Assembly (NCBI RefSeq): GCF_000346755.1
Contig: NZ_ANNV01000055.1
Location: 1 to 39,551, forward strand
Source: Pseudomonas sp. CBZ-4
GTDB taxonomy: Bacteria > Pseudomonadota > Gammaproteobacteria > Pseudomonadales > Pseudomonadaceae
Direction of reading: 5' to 3'
DNA length: 39,551 nt
Under the pieces are notes generated by a model. The model ran no database searches. It was not told where the DNA came from and saw only the letters and a program-made list of their open reading frames with translations. Of the stretch, positions 1 through 11,364 are shown piece by piece (the stretch's first letter is position 1; each line of letters starts with the position of its first letter). The translations under genes and the position numbers were made by a program.

Positions 1-15
1 AAATGTGACGGATCT

Positions 16-45
16 ACCGCTATCGCAGGCAAGCCAGCTCCCACA
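16..45. repeat. REPIN half (right arm)
   Basis: This is the right arm of the dispersed inverted repeat seen throughout the window (ACCGCTATCGCAGGC, then AAGCCAGCTCCCACA). Its left arm would lie before base 1. It sits just beyond the 3' end of the minus-strand binding-protein gene. Confidence 0.8.
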
Positions 46-59
46 TGAGGATGAGGCCG

Positions 60-839
60 CTATTCGTTGTAGATGTCCTGATCGCCGAAATACTTCTTCT
101 GGATCTCGGCATACGTGCCATCCGCCTGCACCGCCGCGATGCCTTTGTTGATCAGCGCGCGCAGTTCCTGGTCGTTCTTGCGCAGGCCCATGGCGATGTC
201 CAATGGCAAGGTCGGGTCCTTGAACGCCGGGCCGGTCTTGAAGTCGGCGCCTTCAGGCTTGGACAGGAAGTTGAGCTGGGCTTCGAGCTTGTCGGTCAGG
301 GTCGCGTCGAGGCGGCCGTTTTGCAGGTCGGCGTAGTTCTGGTCCTGGGACTGGTACGCCTTGATCTGCGCGCCGAGCTTGGCCAGGTGTGCACGGGCGT
401 AGGCTTCCTGCAGCGAGCCTTGCAGCACGCCGACTTGCTTGCCTTTCAACGATTCCGGGGTGTCGCCGAAGTCGGCGCTCTTGCGGGTGATCACCGAGGT
501 CGGGCTGAGGAACAGGCGGTCGGTAAAGTCGATGATTTTCTCGCGGGCCGGGGTCACGGCCATGGACGACATGATGGCGTCGAACTTGCGCGCACGCAGG
601 GCCGGGATCATGCCGTCGAATTCGTTGTGCACCCAGGTGCATTTGACCTCGAGCTTGGCGCAGATGGCGTTGCCCAGTTCGATGTCGAAACCTTGCAGGC
701 TGCCGTCGGCGGCCACGGATTCGAAGGGCGGGTATTCGGGGAAGACGCCGAAGCGGATTTCTTTCCACTCCTGGGCGTGAGCGGCGGTGGCGCACAGTGG
801 CAACAGCAACGCAGCGAAAAGTGATCGCAGTGGAGTCAT
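60..839 (-). CDS. Periplasmic amino-acid-binding protein of an ABC transporter (Arg/Lys/Orn/His type)
   Basis: This 259-residue protein has a clear signal peptide (residues 1-22, ending AHA-Q) and a type 3 solute-binding fold (SBP_bac_3). The mature start EIRFGVFPEYPPFE, the GFDIELGNAIC segment and the later FTDRLF and GLRKNDQELRALINKGI segments are typical of lysine/arginine/ornithine/histidine-binding proteins. The length is normal for the family. Start: ATG with an AGGGAC ribosome site about 7 bases upstream. No permease or ATPase gene lies next to it inside the window, so it either serves a transporter encoded elsewhere or its partners lie left of base 1. It follows ocd on the same strand after a 245-base gap, which suggests uptake of a basic amino acid feeding CtlX and Ocd. 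The exact ligand is inferred only. Confidence 0.9.
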   Translation of the reverse strand: MTPLRSLFAALLLPLCATAAHAQEWKEIRFGVFPEYPPFESVAADGSLQGFDIELGNAICAKLEVKCTWVHNEFDGMIPALRARKFDAIMSSMAVTPAREKIIDFTDRLFLSPTSVITRKSADFGDTPESLKGKQVGVLQGSLQEAYARAHLAKLGAQIKAYQSQDQNYADLQNGRLDATLTDKLEAQLNFLSKPEGADFKTGPAFKDPTLPLDIAMGLRKNDQELRALINKGIAAVQADGTYAEIQKKYFGDQDIYNE

Positions 840-1084
840 GGTGTAGTCCCTATATTTTGTAATTGATGTCAGGGCAGTAAATGAGTTGAAACAAATCGTT
901 CTTGTTGGCGGAGAGAATGCTTCAAGGTGGTGCGTTTTTTGTGTCGTTTACCCCTCGCATAAAGCGCAAATTGCGCTGTTAAATCGGGCAATGCAGCGGA
1001 ATCGGCTGCACGACCCGCTGAATCGGCTTTTCATCCCTGCAAACCCGGCCCGCCGCCGACGCAAAGCGGCAGGCCAGAGCGGTC
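840..1084. other. Intergenic region, no gene seen
   Basis: This 245-base gap lies between ocd (ending at 1085) and the binding-protein gene (starting at 839), both on the minus strand. The A/T-rich part at 840-870 probably holds the promoter of the binding-protein gene. I see no convincing terminator or small gene. The open frames across it are low-complexity, high-GC shadows. Confidence 0.5.
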
Positions 1085-2128
1085 TCAGGCACGCTTTTTC
1101 TGCTGTGCGACGGGCTGGGCCAGGCGCGCAAACAGATCTTTCGGGTCGGCCAGGTCCGGTACCAGTTCCAGCGTGCTGCCCACGTCGAGGGCCGTGGCCA
1201 CATCCAGCACGTAACGCAGGGCCGAGTAGTCTTCGATGGCAAAACCCACCGAGTCGAACAGCGTGACCTGGCGCGGGTTTTCGCGGCCGGGCTGCTGGCC
1301 GTTGATCACTTGCCACAGTTCGGTCACCGGCGAATCTTCCGGCATGTGTTGGATCTCGCCTTCGATCCGGCTTTGCGGCTCGTACTCGACGATCACGCGG
1401 GCGCGCTCGACGATACGGCGGTCCAGTTCGGTCTTGCCGGGGCAGTCGCCGCCGACGGCGTTGAGGTGCATGCCCGGCTCGATCATGTCGTCGGTGAGGA
1501 TGGTTGCGTAGGCCTTGTCGGCGGTGACGGTGGTGACGATGTCCGCGCCTTTCACCGCGTCGGCCACGCTGCTGGCCAAAATCACCTTGATCGCCGGGAA
1601 CGCCTTGAGGTTGGCCGCCAGCTTGGCGGTGGCCTTGGCGTCGATGTCGAACAGGCGGATTTCATTGATGCCGAGCATGGCGTGGAAGGCCAGGGCCTGG
1701 AACTCACTCTGCGAGCCGTTGCCGATCAGCGCCATGCTGCGGCTGTTGTCGCGGGCCAGGTAGCGCGCCACCAGCGCCGAGGTGGCGGCGGTGCGGATCG
1801 CGGTGGTCAGGGTCATTTCGGCCAGCAGCACCGGTTTGCCGGTGTCCACGTCACCCAGCGCACCAAAGGCCATCACGGTGAGCATGCCGGCCTGGGTGTT
1901 TTTCGGGTGGCCGTTGACGTACTTGAAGGCGTACAGCGCCGCGTCGGACACCGGCATCAGCTCGATCACCCCGTCCGGCGAGTGGTTGGCCAGGCGGGCG
2001 CACTTTTCGAAGTCCTGCCAGCGCAGGTAGTCGGCGCGGATGTACTCGGCCATCTCGCTGATGCAGGTTTGCAGGCCTTTTTGCGAGACCAGGTAGCTGA
2101 GGTCGTTGACGTCGATGTAACGGGTCAT
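1085..2128 (-). CDS. ocd: Ornithine cyclodeaminase
   Basis: This 347-residue protein belongs to the ornithine cyclodeaminase/mu-crystallin family and is predicted to convert L-ornithine to L-proline plus ammonia with tightly bound NAD. The N-terminal MTRYIDVNDLSYLV, the LTTAIRTAATSALVARYLAR stretch, the Rossmann motif ALIGNGSQSEFQA and the HLNAVGGDCPGKTELD segment are characteristic of bacterial Ocd. The start is the ATG at 2126-2128, preceded by AAGGAG with good spacing. That ribosome site overlaps the stop codon of ctlX, so the two genes are probably translated from one message. An upstream in-frame extension through ctlX is only a shadow frame. Together with CtlX it forms a short route from citrulline or a related compound through ornithine to proline. 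Confidence 0.93.
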   Translation of the reverse strand: MTRYIDVNDLSYLVSQKGLQTCISEMAEYIRADYLRWQDFEKCARLANHSPDGVIELMPVSDAALYAFKYVNGHPKNTQAGMLTVMAFGALGDVDTGKPVLLAEMTLTTAIRTAATSALVARYLARDNSRSMALIGNGSQSEFQALAFHAMLGINEIRLFDIDAKATAKLAANLKAFPAIKVILASSVADAVKGADIVTTVTADKAYATILTDDMIEPGMHLNAVGGDCPGKTELDRRIVERARVIVEYEPQSRIEGEIQHMPEDSPVTELWQVINGQQPGRENPRQVTLFDSVGFAIEDYSALRYVLDVATALDVGSTLELVPDLADPKDLFARLAQPVAQQKKRA

Positions 2129-2139
2129 GGCAAGACTCC

Positions 2140-3066
2140 TTATTGAAATGAGGGACGGGCGGGCAGATGCACTTCTGCCAGCATGCAGCGGGCACTGCCG
2201 CCGCCGATGCGTTCGATGTTGTCGATGTTCACCACCACCGGCCGCGTGTGGCGCTCCACATGGGCGCGCTGCACCGGTTGCAGGGCGCCCCAGGCGCTGG
2301 CCGACATCACCAGCAGCGGCTGGCCGTCGCGGTCGTGGACTTCGAGCATGTTGCCGGCGAAGGCTTCCAGCTGATCGAAGTCGAGGGCGAGGATGTCTTT
2401 GCCGGTGTCGCGCAGGGAGCGTTCCAGGGTCAGGCGCTCGCCCTCGTCGGGCAGGGCTTGCAGGCACACCACCGAGAGGTCGCGGCCAACGCTCATCATC
2501 ACGTTGCTGTGGTAGATCGGCGCGTGATGGCGGTCCACGGCGTGGAACACGCAGAGCTGGTAGTCGAGGCGCTCGGCGAACTGGCGCAGCGCGTCGTGGT
2601 GGGTGCGCCCGGAGTGGCAGGCGTAGCTGATGCGGTGCTGGCGGTCGAGCACCATGCTGCCGGTGCCTTCGAGGAAGATGTTCTGTTGTTCCAGGTGGCT
2701 GAGGTCGATGGTGCTGTGGATCGCGAAGCGTTGCTCCAGCACTTGCAGCACGCCTTTGTTGCGCTCCAGCCGGCGGTTCTGGCCTTCCATCGGGTACAGC
2801 ACCAGGCTGCCGTCGGCATGGCTGCTCCACCAGTTGTTGGGGAAGATCGAGTCGGGGGTGTGGGGCGCCGGGGTGTCTTGCACCACCAACACTTCCACAC
2901 CGTGCTGGCGCAGGGTCTCGACATAGCCGTCGAACTCTTCCAGCGCTTTCTGCTGTGCGCTGAGCGGGTCGAGGGGCTGGCGTTGGAAGCGGTTGTTGAT
3001 CGCGGTGTCCGGGTTGAAGGCAAAGCGCGCCGGGCGAATCATCAAGACGGTGTTGGTGGTTTGCAT
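2140..3066 (-). CDS. ctlX: Citrulline utilization hydrolase CtlX / amidinotransferase-fold hydrolase
   Basis: This 308-residue protein belongs to the guanidino-group-modifying superfamily (arginine deiminase/amidinotransferase fold). Visible family features are FPNNWWSSH (75-83), FLEGTGSMVLDR (131-142) carrying the acidic catalytic residue, the catalytic His in YHSNVMMSVG (H186) and a C-terminal catalytic Cys (C294, in GGGSARCMLAEVHL). The closest named family I recognise is CtlX, which releases ornithine from citrulline. Arginine deiminase-type activity cannot be excluded from sequence. The gene ends 11 bases before ocd on the same strand, consistent with ornithine being passed to Ocd. It is divergent from the GNAT gene, with a REPIN in the shared upstream region. 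Confidence 0.87.
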   Translation of the reverse strand: MQTTNTVLMIRPARFAFNPDTAINNRFQRQPLDPLSAQQKALEEFDGYVETLRQHGVEVLVVQDTPAPHTPDSIFPNNWWSSHADGSLVLYPMEGQNRRLERNKGVLQVLEQRFAIHSTIDLSHLEQQNIFLEGTGSMVLDRQHRISYACHSGRTHHDALRQFAERLDYQLCVFHAVDRHHAPIYHSNVMMSVGRDLSVVCLQALPDEGERLTLERSLRDTGKDILALDFDQLEAFAGNMLEVHDRDGQPLLVMSASAWGALQPVQRAHVERHTRPVVVNIDNIERIGGGSARCMLAEVHLPARPSFQ

Positions 3067-3218
3067 GGGTGCACGAATCCATGGGGTTGGGCAGTGCGGC
3101 TATTTTGTGGGTTGTGCGGGGTGAATCCCGGCTGAAACGAGGGGGCGGCTCAGCCGGGAAAGCTGAAACTGGAGGTAGTGCGACCGAATCGGCTGCCGGC
3201 TCTGGAATGCGATCAAAC

Positions 3219-3307
3219 TGTGGGAGCTGGCTTGCCTGCGATAGCGGTGTACCAGCAACAGTCACTTTGACTGACAGACCGCTATCGCAGGCAAGCCAGC
3301 TCCCACA
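3219..3307. repeat. REPIN (two inverted REP arms)
   Basis: Left arm TGTGGGAGCTGGCTTGCCTG starts at 3219, and its inverted copy ends at 3307. About 30 bases lie between the arms. This one sits in the divergent ctlX/GNAT upstream region, unlike most copies in the window, which lie at gene 3' ends. Confidence 0.9.
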
Positions 3308-3355
3308 TTAGTATGGGGCTGGTTTTTGATCTCTGTTCTCAGCAAGGAGCCCTGC

Positions 3356-4249
3356 ATGCCTACCGCCGTCCGTCTCGCCCAGCCCGCCGATGCCGAAGGC
3401 ATCAGCCAGGTCATCCTGGCTGCCCTGCACAGCAGCAACGCGAAGGATTACCCGGCAGACGTGATCGCCCGGGTCGCGAGCAACTTCACCGCCGATGCGG
3501 TCATCGCCTTGTTGACGCGCCGGGTGGTGCTGGTGGCGGTGCAGGACGACGTCATCGTGGCCACGGCGGCGCTGGATGCCAACGTGGTGCGCTCGGTGTT
3601 CGTCAACCCGACACTGCAAGGGCAGGGCATTGGCCGCTTGCTGATGATCGAGATTGAACTGCGTGCCCGCCAGGCCGGCGTGACAGTGTTGAGCGTGCCG
3701 TCTTCACTGACGGCCGAGCCGTTCTATACCGCGCTGGGGTTTCACACGGTGCGCGACGTCTACCACGGTAATGAACGAACCTTGGTGATGGAGAAGACGC
3801 TGCTGTCCCGCCACCCCATCGGGCCGTATCGCGACCGCCAGCACCGGGCGCAAGTGGTGGGGTTGTGGCAACAGGCCTTTGGTTATGACACGGCGCATAA
3901 CTCACCGGCCCTGGCGATTGATAAAAAGCTGGCGGTCAACGATGGGTTGTTTTTTGTCGCGACGGATAAAAAGACGGTGGTCGGCACGATTCTCGCGGGC
4001 TATGACGGCCATCGTGGTTGGCTGTATTCGGTGGCGGTACACGCCGACTATCGGCGCCATGGCTTGGGTTCTTCGCTGGTGCGGCATGCGGAGCAGGCGT
4101 TGACTGCGCTGGGTTGCATGAAGATCAACCTGCAGATCACCAGTGGCAATGATGCCGTGACGGGGTTTTACGAGGCGTTGGGGTATGGCGTGGAGCCGCG
4201 GATCAGCATGGGCAAGAAGATTCCGCAGAATATCCCTACTCAATCTTGA
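3356..4249 (+). CDS. Tandem GNAT-family N-acetyltransferase
   Basis: This 297-residue protein contains two GNAT domains. Domain 1 (about 1-145) has the acetyl-CoA loop VFVNPTLQGQGIGRLLM and the C-terminal FYTALGFHTV. Domain 2 (about 150-290) has VAVHADYRRHGLGSSLVRHAE, NLQITSGNDAVTGFYEALGY and the ending RISMGKKI, very like the stand-alone YpeA acetyltransferase. The start chosen is the ATG at 3356, with AAGGAG at 3344-3349. An earlier in-frame ATG at 3326 lies in repeat-adjacent sequence without such a site. It is predicted to be cytoplasmic, and the substrate is unknown. The gene converges on ilvE with a REPIN between them. It looks like a fusion of two separate acetyltransferases. Confidence 0.88.
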   Translation: MPTAVRLAQPADAEGISQVILAALHSSNAKDYPADVIARVASNFTADAVIALLTRRVVLVAVQDDVIVATAALDANVVRSVFVNPTLQGQGIGRLLMIEIELRARQAGVTVLSVPSSLTAEPFYTALGFHTVRDVYHGNERTLVMEKTLLSRHPIGPYRDRQHRAQVVGLWQQAFGYDTAHNSPALAIDKKLAVNDGLFFVATDKKTVVGTILAGYDGHRGWLYSVAVHADYRRHGLGSSLVRHAEQALTALGCMKINLQITSGNDAVTGFYEALGYGVEPRISMGKKIPQNIPTQS

Positions 4250-4266
4250 GAACACCGAAAGGCAAA

Positions 4267-4356
4267 TGTGGGAGCTGGCTTGCCTGCGATAGCGGTGGGT
4301 CAGTCACAGTAGATGTTGACTGATACACCGCTATCGCAGGCAAGCCAGCTCCCACA
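4267..4356. repeat. REPIN between convergent genes
   Basis: Two inverted arms (TGTGGGAGCTGGCTTGCCTG and its reverse complement) are separated by a short spacer between the 3' ends of the GNAT gene and ilvE. The transcript would fold into a long hairpin and could protect or end both messages. Confidence 0.9.
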
Positions 4357-4385
4357 GGGTTTTGTGGTGTTGCTGGCTTTTGGGC

Positions 4386-5405
4386 TTAGACCTTGACGAT
4401 CCAACCCTCTGGCGCTTCAACGTCACCGGTCTGCACGCCGGTCAGCTCTTTGTACAGCTGCTGGGTGATCGGGCCGACTTCGGTTTCGCTGTGGAATACA
4501 TGCAGCTTGCCGTTGTACTGGATGCCGCCAATCGGCGAGATCACCGCTGCGGTACCGCAGGCGCCGGCTTCCTTGAACTGGTCCAGCTTGTCGATGAACA
4601 CTTCGCCTTCAACCACGTCCAGGCCCAGGCGGGACTTGGCCAGTTCGATCAGCGACAGGCGGGTGATGCCTGGCAGTACCGAAGGCGACTTCGGCGTGAT
4701 GAACTGGTTGTCGTGGGTGATACCGAAGAAGTTGGCCGAGCCGACTTCTTCGATTTTCGAGTGGGTCATCGGGTCCAGGTAGATCGCATCGGCGAAACCG
4801 GCTTTCTTCGCTTCCGAACCGGGCATCAGGCTGGCGGCGTAGTTGCCACCGACCTTGGCCGCACCGGTGCCTTGTGGCGCGGCGCGGTCGAAGGTGGAGA
4901 TCTGGAAGTTGTGCGGCACCAGGCCGCCCTTGAAGTAGGCACCGACCGGGATCGCGAACACCGAGAAGATGAACTCCGGAGCGGTGCGTACGCCGATGTT
5001 GTCACCGGTGCCGATCACGAACGGGCGCAGGTACAGCGCGCCGCCGCTGCCGTACGGCGGGATGAACCGCTCGTTGGCCTTGACCACTTGTTTGCAGGCG
5101 TCGATGAACACGTCGGTCGGTACATGGGGCATCAGCAGGCGCGCGCAGCTGCGTTGCATGCGGGCGGCGTTCTGGTCCGGGCGGAACAGGTTGATCGAAC
5201 CGTCCTTGCAACGGTAGGCCTTGAGGCCTTCGAAGCACTGCTGGCCATAGTGCAGGGCGGTGGAGCCCTCGCTGATGTGCAGCACGTTGTCGTCGGTCAG
5301 GGTGCCGTCTTGCCACTCGCCGTTTTTCCAGACCTGGAGAAACCGTTTGTCGGTCTTGATGTAGTCAAAACCCAGCTTGTCCCAATTGATGCTTTCGTTA
5401 CCCAT
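4386..5405 (-). CDS. ilvE: Branched-chain amino acid aminotransferase
   Basis: This 339-residue PLP-dependent fold-type IV aminotransferase belongs to the longer (type II, about 340-360 residue) IlvE group. Visible motifs are HYGQQCFEGLKAYR (52-65), FRPDQNAARMQRS, the PLP lysine in GTGAAKVGGNYAASL (K184) and the EVGSANFFGI cofactor-binding loop. It interconverts Val, Leu and Ile with their 2-oxoacids using glutamate/2-oxoglutarate. The start at 5405 is preceded by AGAGGG. It lies directly after the bkd operon on the same strand, separated by a 204-base repeat-filled gap, so the genes for transamination and for oxidative decarboxylation of branched-chain amino acids are neighbours although probably separately transcribed. 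Confidence 0.96.
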   Translation of the reverse strand: MGNESINWDKLGFDYIKTDKRFLQVWKNGEWQDGTLTDDNVLHISEGSTALHYGQQCFEGLKAYRCKDGSINLFRPDQNAARMQRSCARLLMPHVPTDVFIDACKQVVKANERFIPPYGSGGALYLRPFVIGTGDNIGVRTAPEFIFSVFAIPVGAYFKGGLVPHNFQISTFDRAAPQGTGAAKVGGNYAASLMPGSEAKKAGFADAIYLDPMTHSKIEEVGSANFFGITHDNQFITPKSPSVLPGITRLSLIELAKSRLGLDVVEGEVFIDKLDQFKEAGACGTAAVISPIGGIQYNGKLHVFHSETEVGPITQQLYKELTGVQTGDVEAPEGWIVKV

Positions 5406-5474
5406 GACACCCTCTATCTTTGGTCAAGTCGGTTTTTTACTGAATGGGCGCAACAATACTTCATTCTTGGCTTG

Positions 5475-5596
5475 TGTGGGAGCCACCGGGTGGACACCTT
5501 CAGCCTGTGTATTGGCAGATCCACCGCTATCGCAGGCAAGCCAGCTCCCACATTTTGGAATGCATACCCCTGTGGGAGCTGGCTTGCCTGCGATGG
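5475..5596. repeat. Irregular REPIN cluster (three REP arms, one degenerate)
   Basis: A degenerate arm starts at 5475 (TGTGGGAGCCACCGGG, diverging after 9 bases). A good inverted arm ends at 5552, and a further direct arm begins at 5571 (TGTGGGAGCTGGCTTGCCTG) without its partner. The cluster fills the gap between lpdV and ilvE. Confidence 0.8.
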
Positions 5597-5609
5597 CCCC
5601 ACCTCGGTC

Positions 5610-6989
5610 TTACAGGTGCAACGCGTGCCCCAAGGCTCTCAAAGCCGCTTCCTGCACGGCCTCGCCCAAGGTCGGATGGGCATGGATCGTACCCGCCACA
5701 TCCTCCAGTCGCGCACCCATTTCCAGGCTCACACCAAAGGCGGTGGACAGCTCGGAAACCCCCACGCCCACCGCTTGCCAGCCGACGATCAGGTGATTGT
5801 CACGCCGCGCCACCACCCGCACAAAGCCGGTTTTCGACTCCAACGTCATCGCCCGGCCATTGGCCGCAAACGGGAAGCTCGACACGATGCAGTCCAGCCC
5901 GGCAGCCTTGGCTTCATCCGGGGTCTTGCCGACGACCACCAGTTCCGGGTCGGTAAAGCACACGGCCGGGATCGCCGCCGGGTTGAATTCACGGTGTTGA
6001 CCGCTGATCAGTTCGGCAACCATCTCGCCCTGGGCCATGGCCCGGTGCGCCAGCATCGGCTCGCCGCTCAGGTCGCCGATGGCCCAGACATTGCGCATGC
6101 TGGTCTGGCAGCGGTTGTCGATCTTGATCGCCGCGCCGTTCATGTCCAGGTTCAGGGCTTCGAGGTTCCAGCCTTGGGTATTGGGCTTGCGACCTACGGC
6201 TACCAACACTTGGTCGGTGGCCAGTGACAAGGTGTCGCCATTCGGATCGCGTACTTGCAACTTGCCATCGGCAAAGCTGGTGACGCTGTGCTTGAGGTAC
6301 AGCTTCACGCCCAACTGCTTGAGGGATTCGTTCACCGGTTGCGTCAGCTCGGCGTCATAGGCGGGCAGGATACGATCCTGTGCCTCGACCACACTCACCT
6401 CGGCGCCGAGCTTGCGGTAGGCAATCCCCAATTCCAGGCCAATGTAGCCGCCGCCCACCACGATCAGCCGTTTCGGCACGCGGGTCGGCGCCAGGGCTTC
6501 GGTGGACGAGATGATCGGCCCGCCAATCGGCAGCATCGGCAGGTTGACGCTCTTCGAGCCGGTGGCCAGCAGCAGGTGTTCGCAGTGGATGCGCTGGTCG
6601 CCGACATCGACGGTCTTGCCGTCCACCGCCTTGGCCCAGCCGTGGATCACCTGCACCTTGTGTTTTTTCAGCAGCGCGGCGACGCCGGTGGTCAGGCGGT
6701 CAACAATGCCGTCTTTCCATTCCACGCTTTTGCGGATGTCCAGGGTCGGCACATCCACCTCGATACCCAGTTGCGAACCCTGGCTGTGGTGGATGGTTTG
6801 CTGGAACTGTTCGGCCACGTGGATCAAGGCCTTGGACGGGATGCAGCCGATATTCAGGCAGGTGCCACCCAGCGCCTGGCCTTCCACCAGGATGGTCGGA
6901 ATGCCCAGTTGGCCGGCGCGGATCGCCGCCACATAACCGCCAGGGCCGCCGCCGATGATCAGCAGCGTGGTATTCAAAGTCTGTGACAT
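5610..6989 (-). CDS. lpdV: Dihydrolipoyl dehydrogenase (E3) of the branched-chain 2-oxoacid dehydrogenase complex
   Basis: This 459-residue flavoprotein disulfide reductase reoxidises dihydrolipoyl groups on BkdB and passes electrons to NAD. The FAD-binding [17 protein letters not shown] is at the N-terminus, the redox disulfide is GGTCLNIGC (C44/C49), the NAD-binding motif is [19 protein letters not shown], and the catalytic His-Glu pair is in [12 protein letters not shown] near the C-terminus. It is the last gene of the bkd operon, three bases after bkdB, with its ribosome site inside the bkdB end. Pseudomonads keep a separate E3 (LpdV) for this complex; the operon position is the reason for this assignment. 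Confidence 0.96.
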   Translation of the reverse strand: MSQTLNTTLLIIGGGPGGYVAAIRAGQLGIPTILVEGQALGGTCLNIGCIPSKALIHVAEQFQQTIHHSQGSQLGIEVDVPTLDIRKSVEWKDGIVDRLTTGVAALLKKHKVQVIHGWAKAVDGKTVDVGDQRIHCEHLLLATGSKSVNLPMLPIGGPIISSTEALAPTRVPKRLIVVGGGYIGLELGIAYRKLGAEVSVVEAQDRILPAYDAELTQPVNESLKQLGVKLYLKHSVTSFADGKLQVRDPNGDTLSLATDQVLVAVGRKPNTQGWNLEALNLDMNGAAIKIDNRCQTSMRNVWAIGDLSGEPMLAHRAMAQGEMVAELISGQHREFNPAAIPAVCFTDPELVVVGKTPDEAKAAGLDCIVSSFPFAANGRAMTLESKTGFVRVVARRDNHLIVGWQAVGVGVSELSTAFGVSLEMGARLEDVAGTIHAHPTLGEAVQEAALRALGHALHL

Positions 6990-6992
6990 GCC

Positions 6993-8249
6993 TTACTCCA
7001 GGAACAGGCTGGCGGGTTGTTCGAGCAGGCCGCGAATGGCCTGGATGAATTGCGCCGCGTCCATGCCATCGACCACGCGGTGATCGAACGAGCTGGAGAG
7101 GTTCATCATCTTGCGCACCACAATCTGGCCCTTGATCACCATCGGCCGCTCGACGATACGGTTGACGCCGACGATGGCCACTTCCGGCAGGTTCAGCACC
7201 GGCGTGCTGACGATGCCGCCCAGGGCGCCCAGGCTGGTCAAGGTAATCGTTGAGCCCGACAGCTCGTCGCGGCTGGCCTTGCCATTGCGCGCGGCCGTGG
7301 CCAAGCGCGTAATTTCTTGCGCGTTGCCCCACAGGCTGCGGGCCTCGGCGTGACGCACCACCGGCACCATCAGGCCAACGTCGCTCTGGGTGGCGACGCC
7401 CACATGCACCGCGCCGAGGCGGGTGATGACCTGGGCTTCGTCGTCGTAGCGGGCGTTGATCTGCGGGAAGTCCTTCAGCGCCACCACCATGGCACGCACG
7501 ATGAACGGCAGCAGGGTCAGCTTGCCGCGTGTGGCGCCGTGTTTCTCGTTGAGGTGCACGCGCAGCTCGTCGAGGGCGGTGACGTCGATTTCTTCCACGT
7601 AGCTGAAATGCGCGGCGCGGCGAGTAGCGTCCTGCATGCGCTGGGCGATCTTGCGGCGCATGCCGATCACCGGGATCTGTTCTTCGCTGTTGCGTTCGGC
7701 GTAGGGGTTGGCGGTGGACGAAGCCTTCGCCGTGCCTTGTTGCAGGTACGCGTCGAGATCTTCGTGGAGAATCCGGCCGGCTGGGCCTGTGCCCTGGACC
7801 AGACGCAATTGAATCCCGGCGTCCAATGCATGCTTGCGCACGGCGGGGGAGGCCAGCGGACGCTCGTCGGCATCGCGGGCAACCGGGGCCGCTGCGGCTT
7901 TTACAACAACCGGTGTGCTTTCCACCACCGGCGCGGGCTTGGCTTCCACGACCGCTGCAGCCTTCGGCGCTTCCTTCACCACCGGCGCTTCCTTCGCGTT
8001 GCCGGCGCCTTCCACTTCGATGCTGATCAAAATACTGCCCACGGCCATGACTTCCCCCGGCGCGCCGCCGAGGGAAATCACCTTGCCGTGCACGGGCGAG
8101 GGAATGTCCACCATCGCCTTGTCGGTCATCACATCCGCCAGCACCTGGTCTTCAACCACCAGGTCGCCGACCTTTACATGCCAGACCGACAGTTCAACTT
8201 CTGCGATGCCTTCGCCAATGTCCGGCATCTTGATAACGTGCGTGCCCAT
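6993..8249 (-). CDS. bkdB: Lipoamide acyltransferase (E2) of the branched-chain 2-oxoacid dehydrogenase complex
   Basis: This 418-residue E2 protein transfers branched-chain acyl groups to CoA. The lipoyl domain occupies about 1-80, with the lipoylated lysine in VMTDKAMVDIP (K44). An Ala/Pro/Val-rich linker follows (about 85-130), then a peripheral-subunit-binding domain (LASPAVRKHALDAG to LHEDLDAYL), and a catalytic acyltransferase domain ending with the DHRVVDG active-site motif (H390, D394). The length is normal. Its start codon directly abuts the bkdA2 stop codon, indicating translational coupling. Confidence 0.97.
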   Translation of the reverse strand: MGTHVIKMPDIGEGIAEVELSVWHVKVGDLVVEDQVLADVMTDKAMVDIPSPVHGKVISLGGAPGEVMAVGSILISIEVEGAGNAKEAPVVKEAPKAAAVVEAKPAPVVESTPVVVKAAAAPVARDADERPLASPAVRKHALDAGIQLRLVQGTGPAGRILHEDLDAYLQQGTAKASSTANPYAERNSEEQIPVIGMRRKIAQRMQDATRRAAHFSYVEEIDVTALDELRVHLNEKHGATRGKLTLLPFIVRAMVVALKDFPQINARYDDEAQVITRLGAVHVGVATQSDVGLMVPVVRHAEARSLWGNAQEITRLATAARNGKASRDELSGSTITLTSLGALGGIVSTPVLNLPEVAIVGVNRIVERPMVIKGQIVVRKMMNLSSSFDHRVVDGMDAAQFIQAIRGLLEQPASLFLE

Positions 8250-9308
<1,059 letters not shown>

Positions 9309-9309
9309 G

Positions 9310-10740
<1,431 letters not shown>

Positions 10741-11229
10741 ATGCGCAAACTGGACCGTACCGATATCGGCATTCTCAACGCCTTGCAGGAGAACGCCCGC
10801 ATCACCAACGCCGACCTGGCGCGTTCGGTGAACCTGTCGCCCACGCCGTGTTTCAACCGGGTGAAGGCGATGGAGGAGTTGGGCTTGATTCGCGAGCAAG
10901 TCACCCTGCTGGACGCGGATTTGCTGGGGCTGCACGTCAACGTATTCATTCACGTCAGCCTGGAAAAGCAGAATGAACTGGCGTTGCAGCAGTTCGAAAG
11001 CGCGATTTCCGACCGCCCGGAAGTGATGGAGTGTTACTTGATGGCCGGCGATCCGGACTATCTGATCCGGGTGCTGGTGCCGACGATCCAGTCGCTGGAG
11101 CGCTTCATGATGGACTTCTTGACCAAGGTGCCGGGGGTGGCGAATATTCGGTCGAGTTTTGCGCTGAAGCAGGTGCGCTATAAAACCGCGTTGCCGTTAC
11201 CCGCCAACGGCATAAACCTCGGTACCTGA
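10741..11229 (+). CDS. bkdR: Lrp/AsnC-family activator of the bkd operon
   Basis: This 162-residue Lrp-type regulator has an N-terminal winged-helix HTH ([47 protein letters not shown]) and a C-terminal ligand-binding RAM domain ([46 protein letters not shown]). It is divergent from bkdA1, the arrangement known for BkdR in P. putida and P. aeruginosa, where it activates bkd expression in response to Val, Leu and Ile. The ribosome site upstream of the ATG is weak (AGGTGA, about 10 bases away). A REPIN follows the gene. Confidence 0.95.
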   Translation: MRKLDRTDIGILNALQENARITNADLARSVNLSPTPCFNRVKAMEELGLIREQVTLLDADLLGLHVNVFIHVSLEKQNELALQQFESAISDRPEVMECYLMAGDPDYLIRVLVPTIQSLERFMMDFLTKVPGVANIRSSFALKQVRYKTALPLPANGINLGT

Positions 11230-11263
11230 CCCAACACACCTCCCACTGTGAAATGCTGGCTTA

Positions 11264-11352
11264 TGTGGGAGCTGGCTTGCCTGCGATGGCGGTGGGTCAG
11301 CTTGCACATCAGTGACTGGTAGACCGCCATCGCAGGCAAGCCAGCTCCCACA
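11264..11352. repeat. REPIN between bkdR and the MBL hydrolase gene
   Basis: Two inverted arms in the ATGGCGG sub-variant (TGTGGGAGCTGGCTTGCCTG, then CGATGGCGG) lie between convergent 3' ends. It ends 13 bases before the MBL-hydrolase stop codon. Confidence 0.9.
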
Positions 11353-11364
11353 GGGTTATGCATT

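Noticed and set aside
2129..3265. Long minus-strand frame continuing upstream of ocd through ctlX
   Set aside because: It reads a shifted frame of ctlX (low-complexity Arg/Pro/Ala-rich). Ocd has its own start with a ribosome site at 2128.
4362..6227. Plus-strand open frame of about 620 codons opposite ilvE and lpdV
   Set aside because: Antisense shadow of two clear enzymes in high-GC DNA; it crosses a REPIN cluster and matches no known family.
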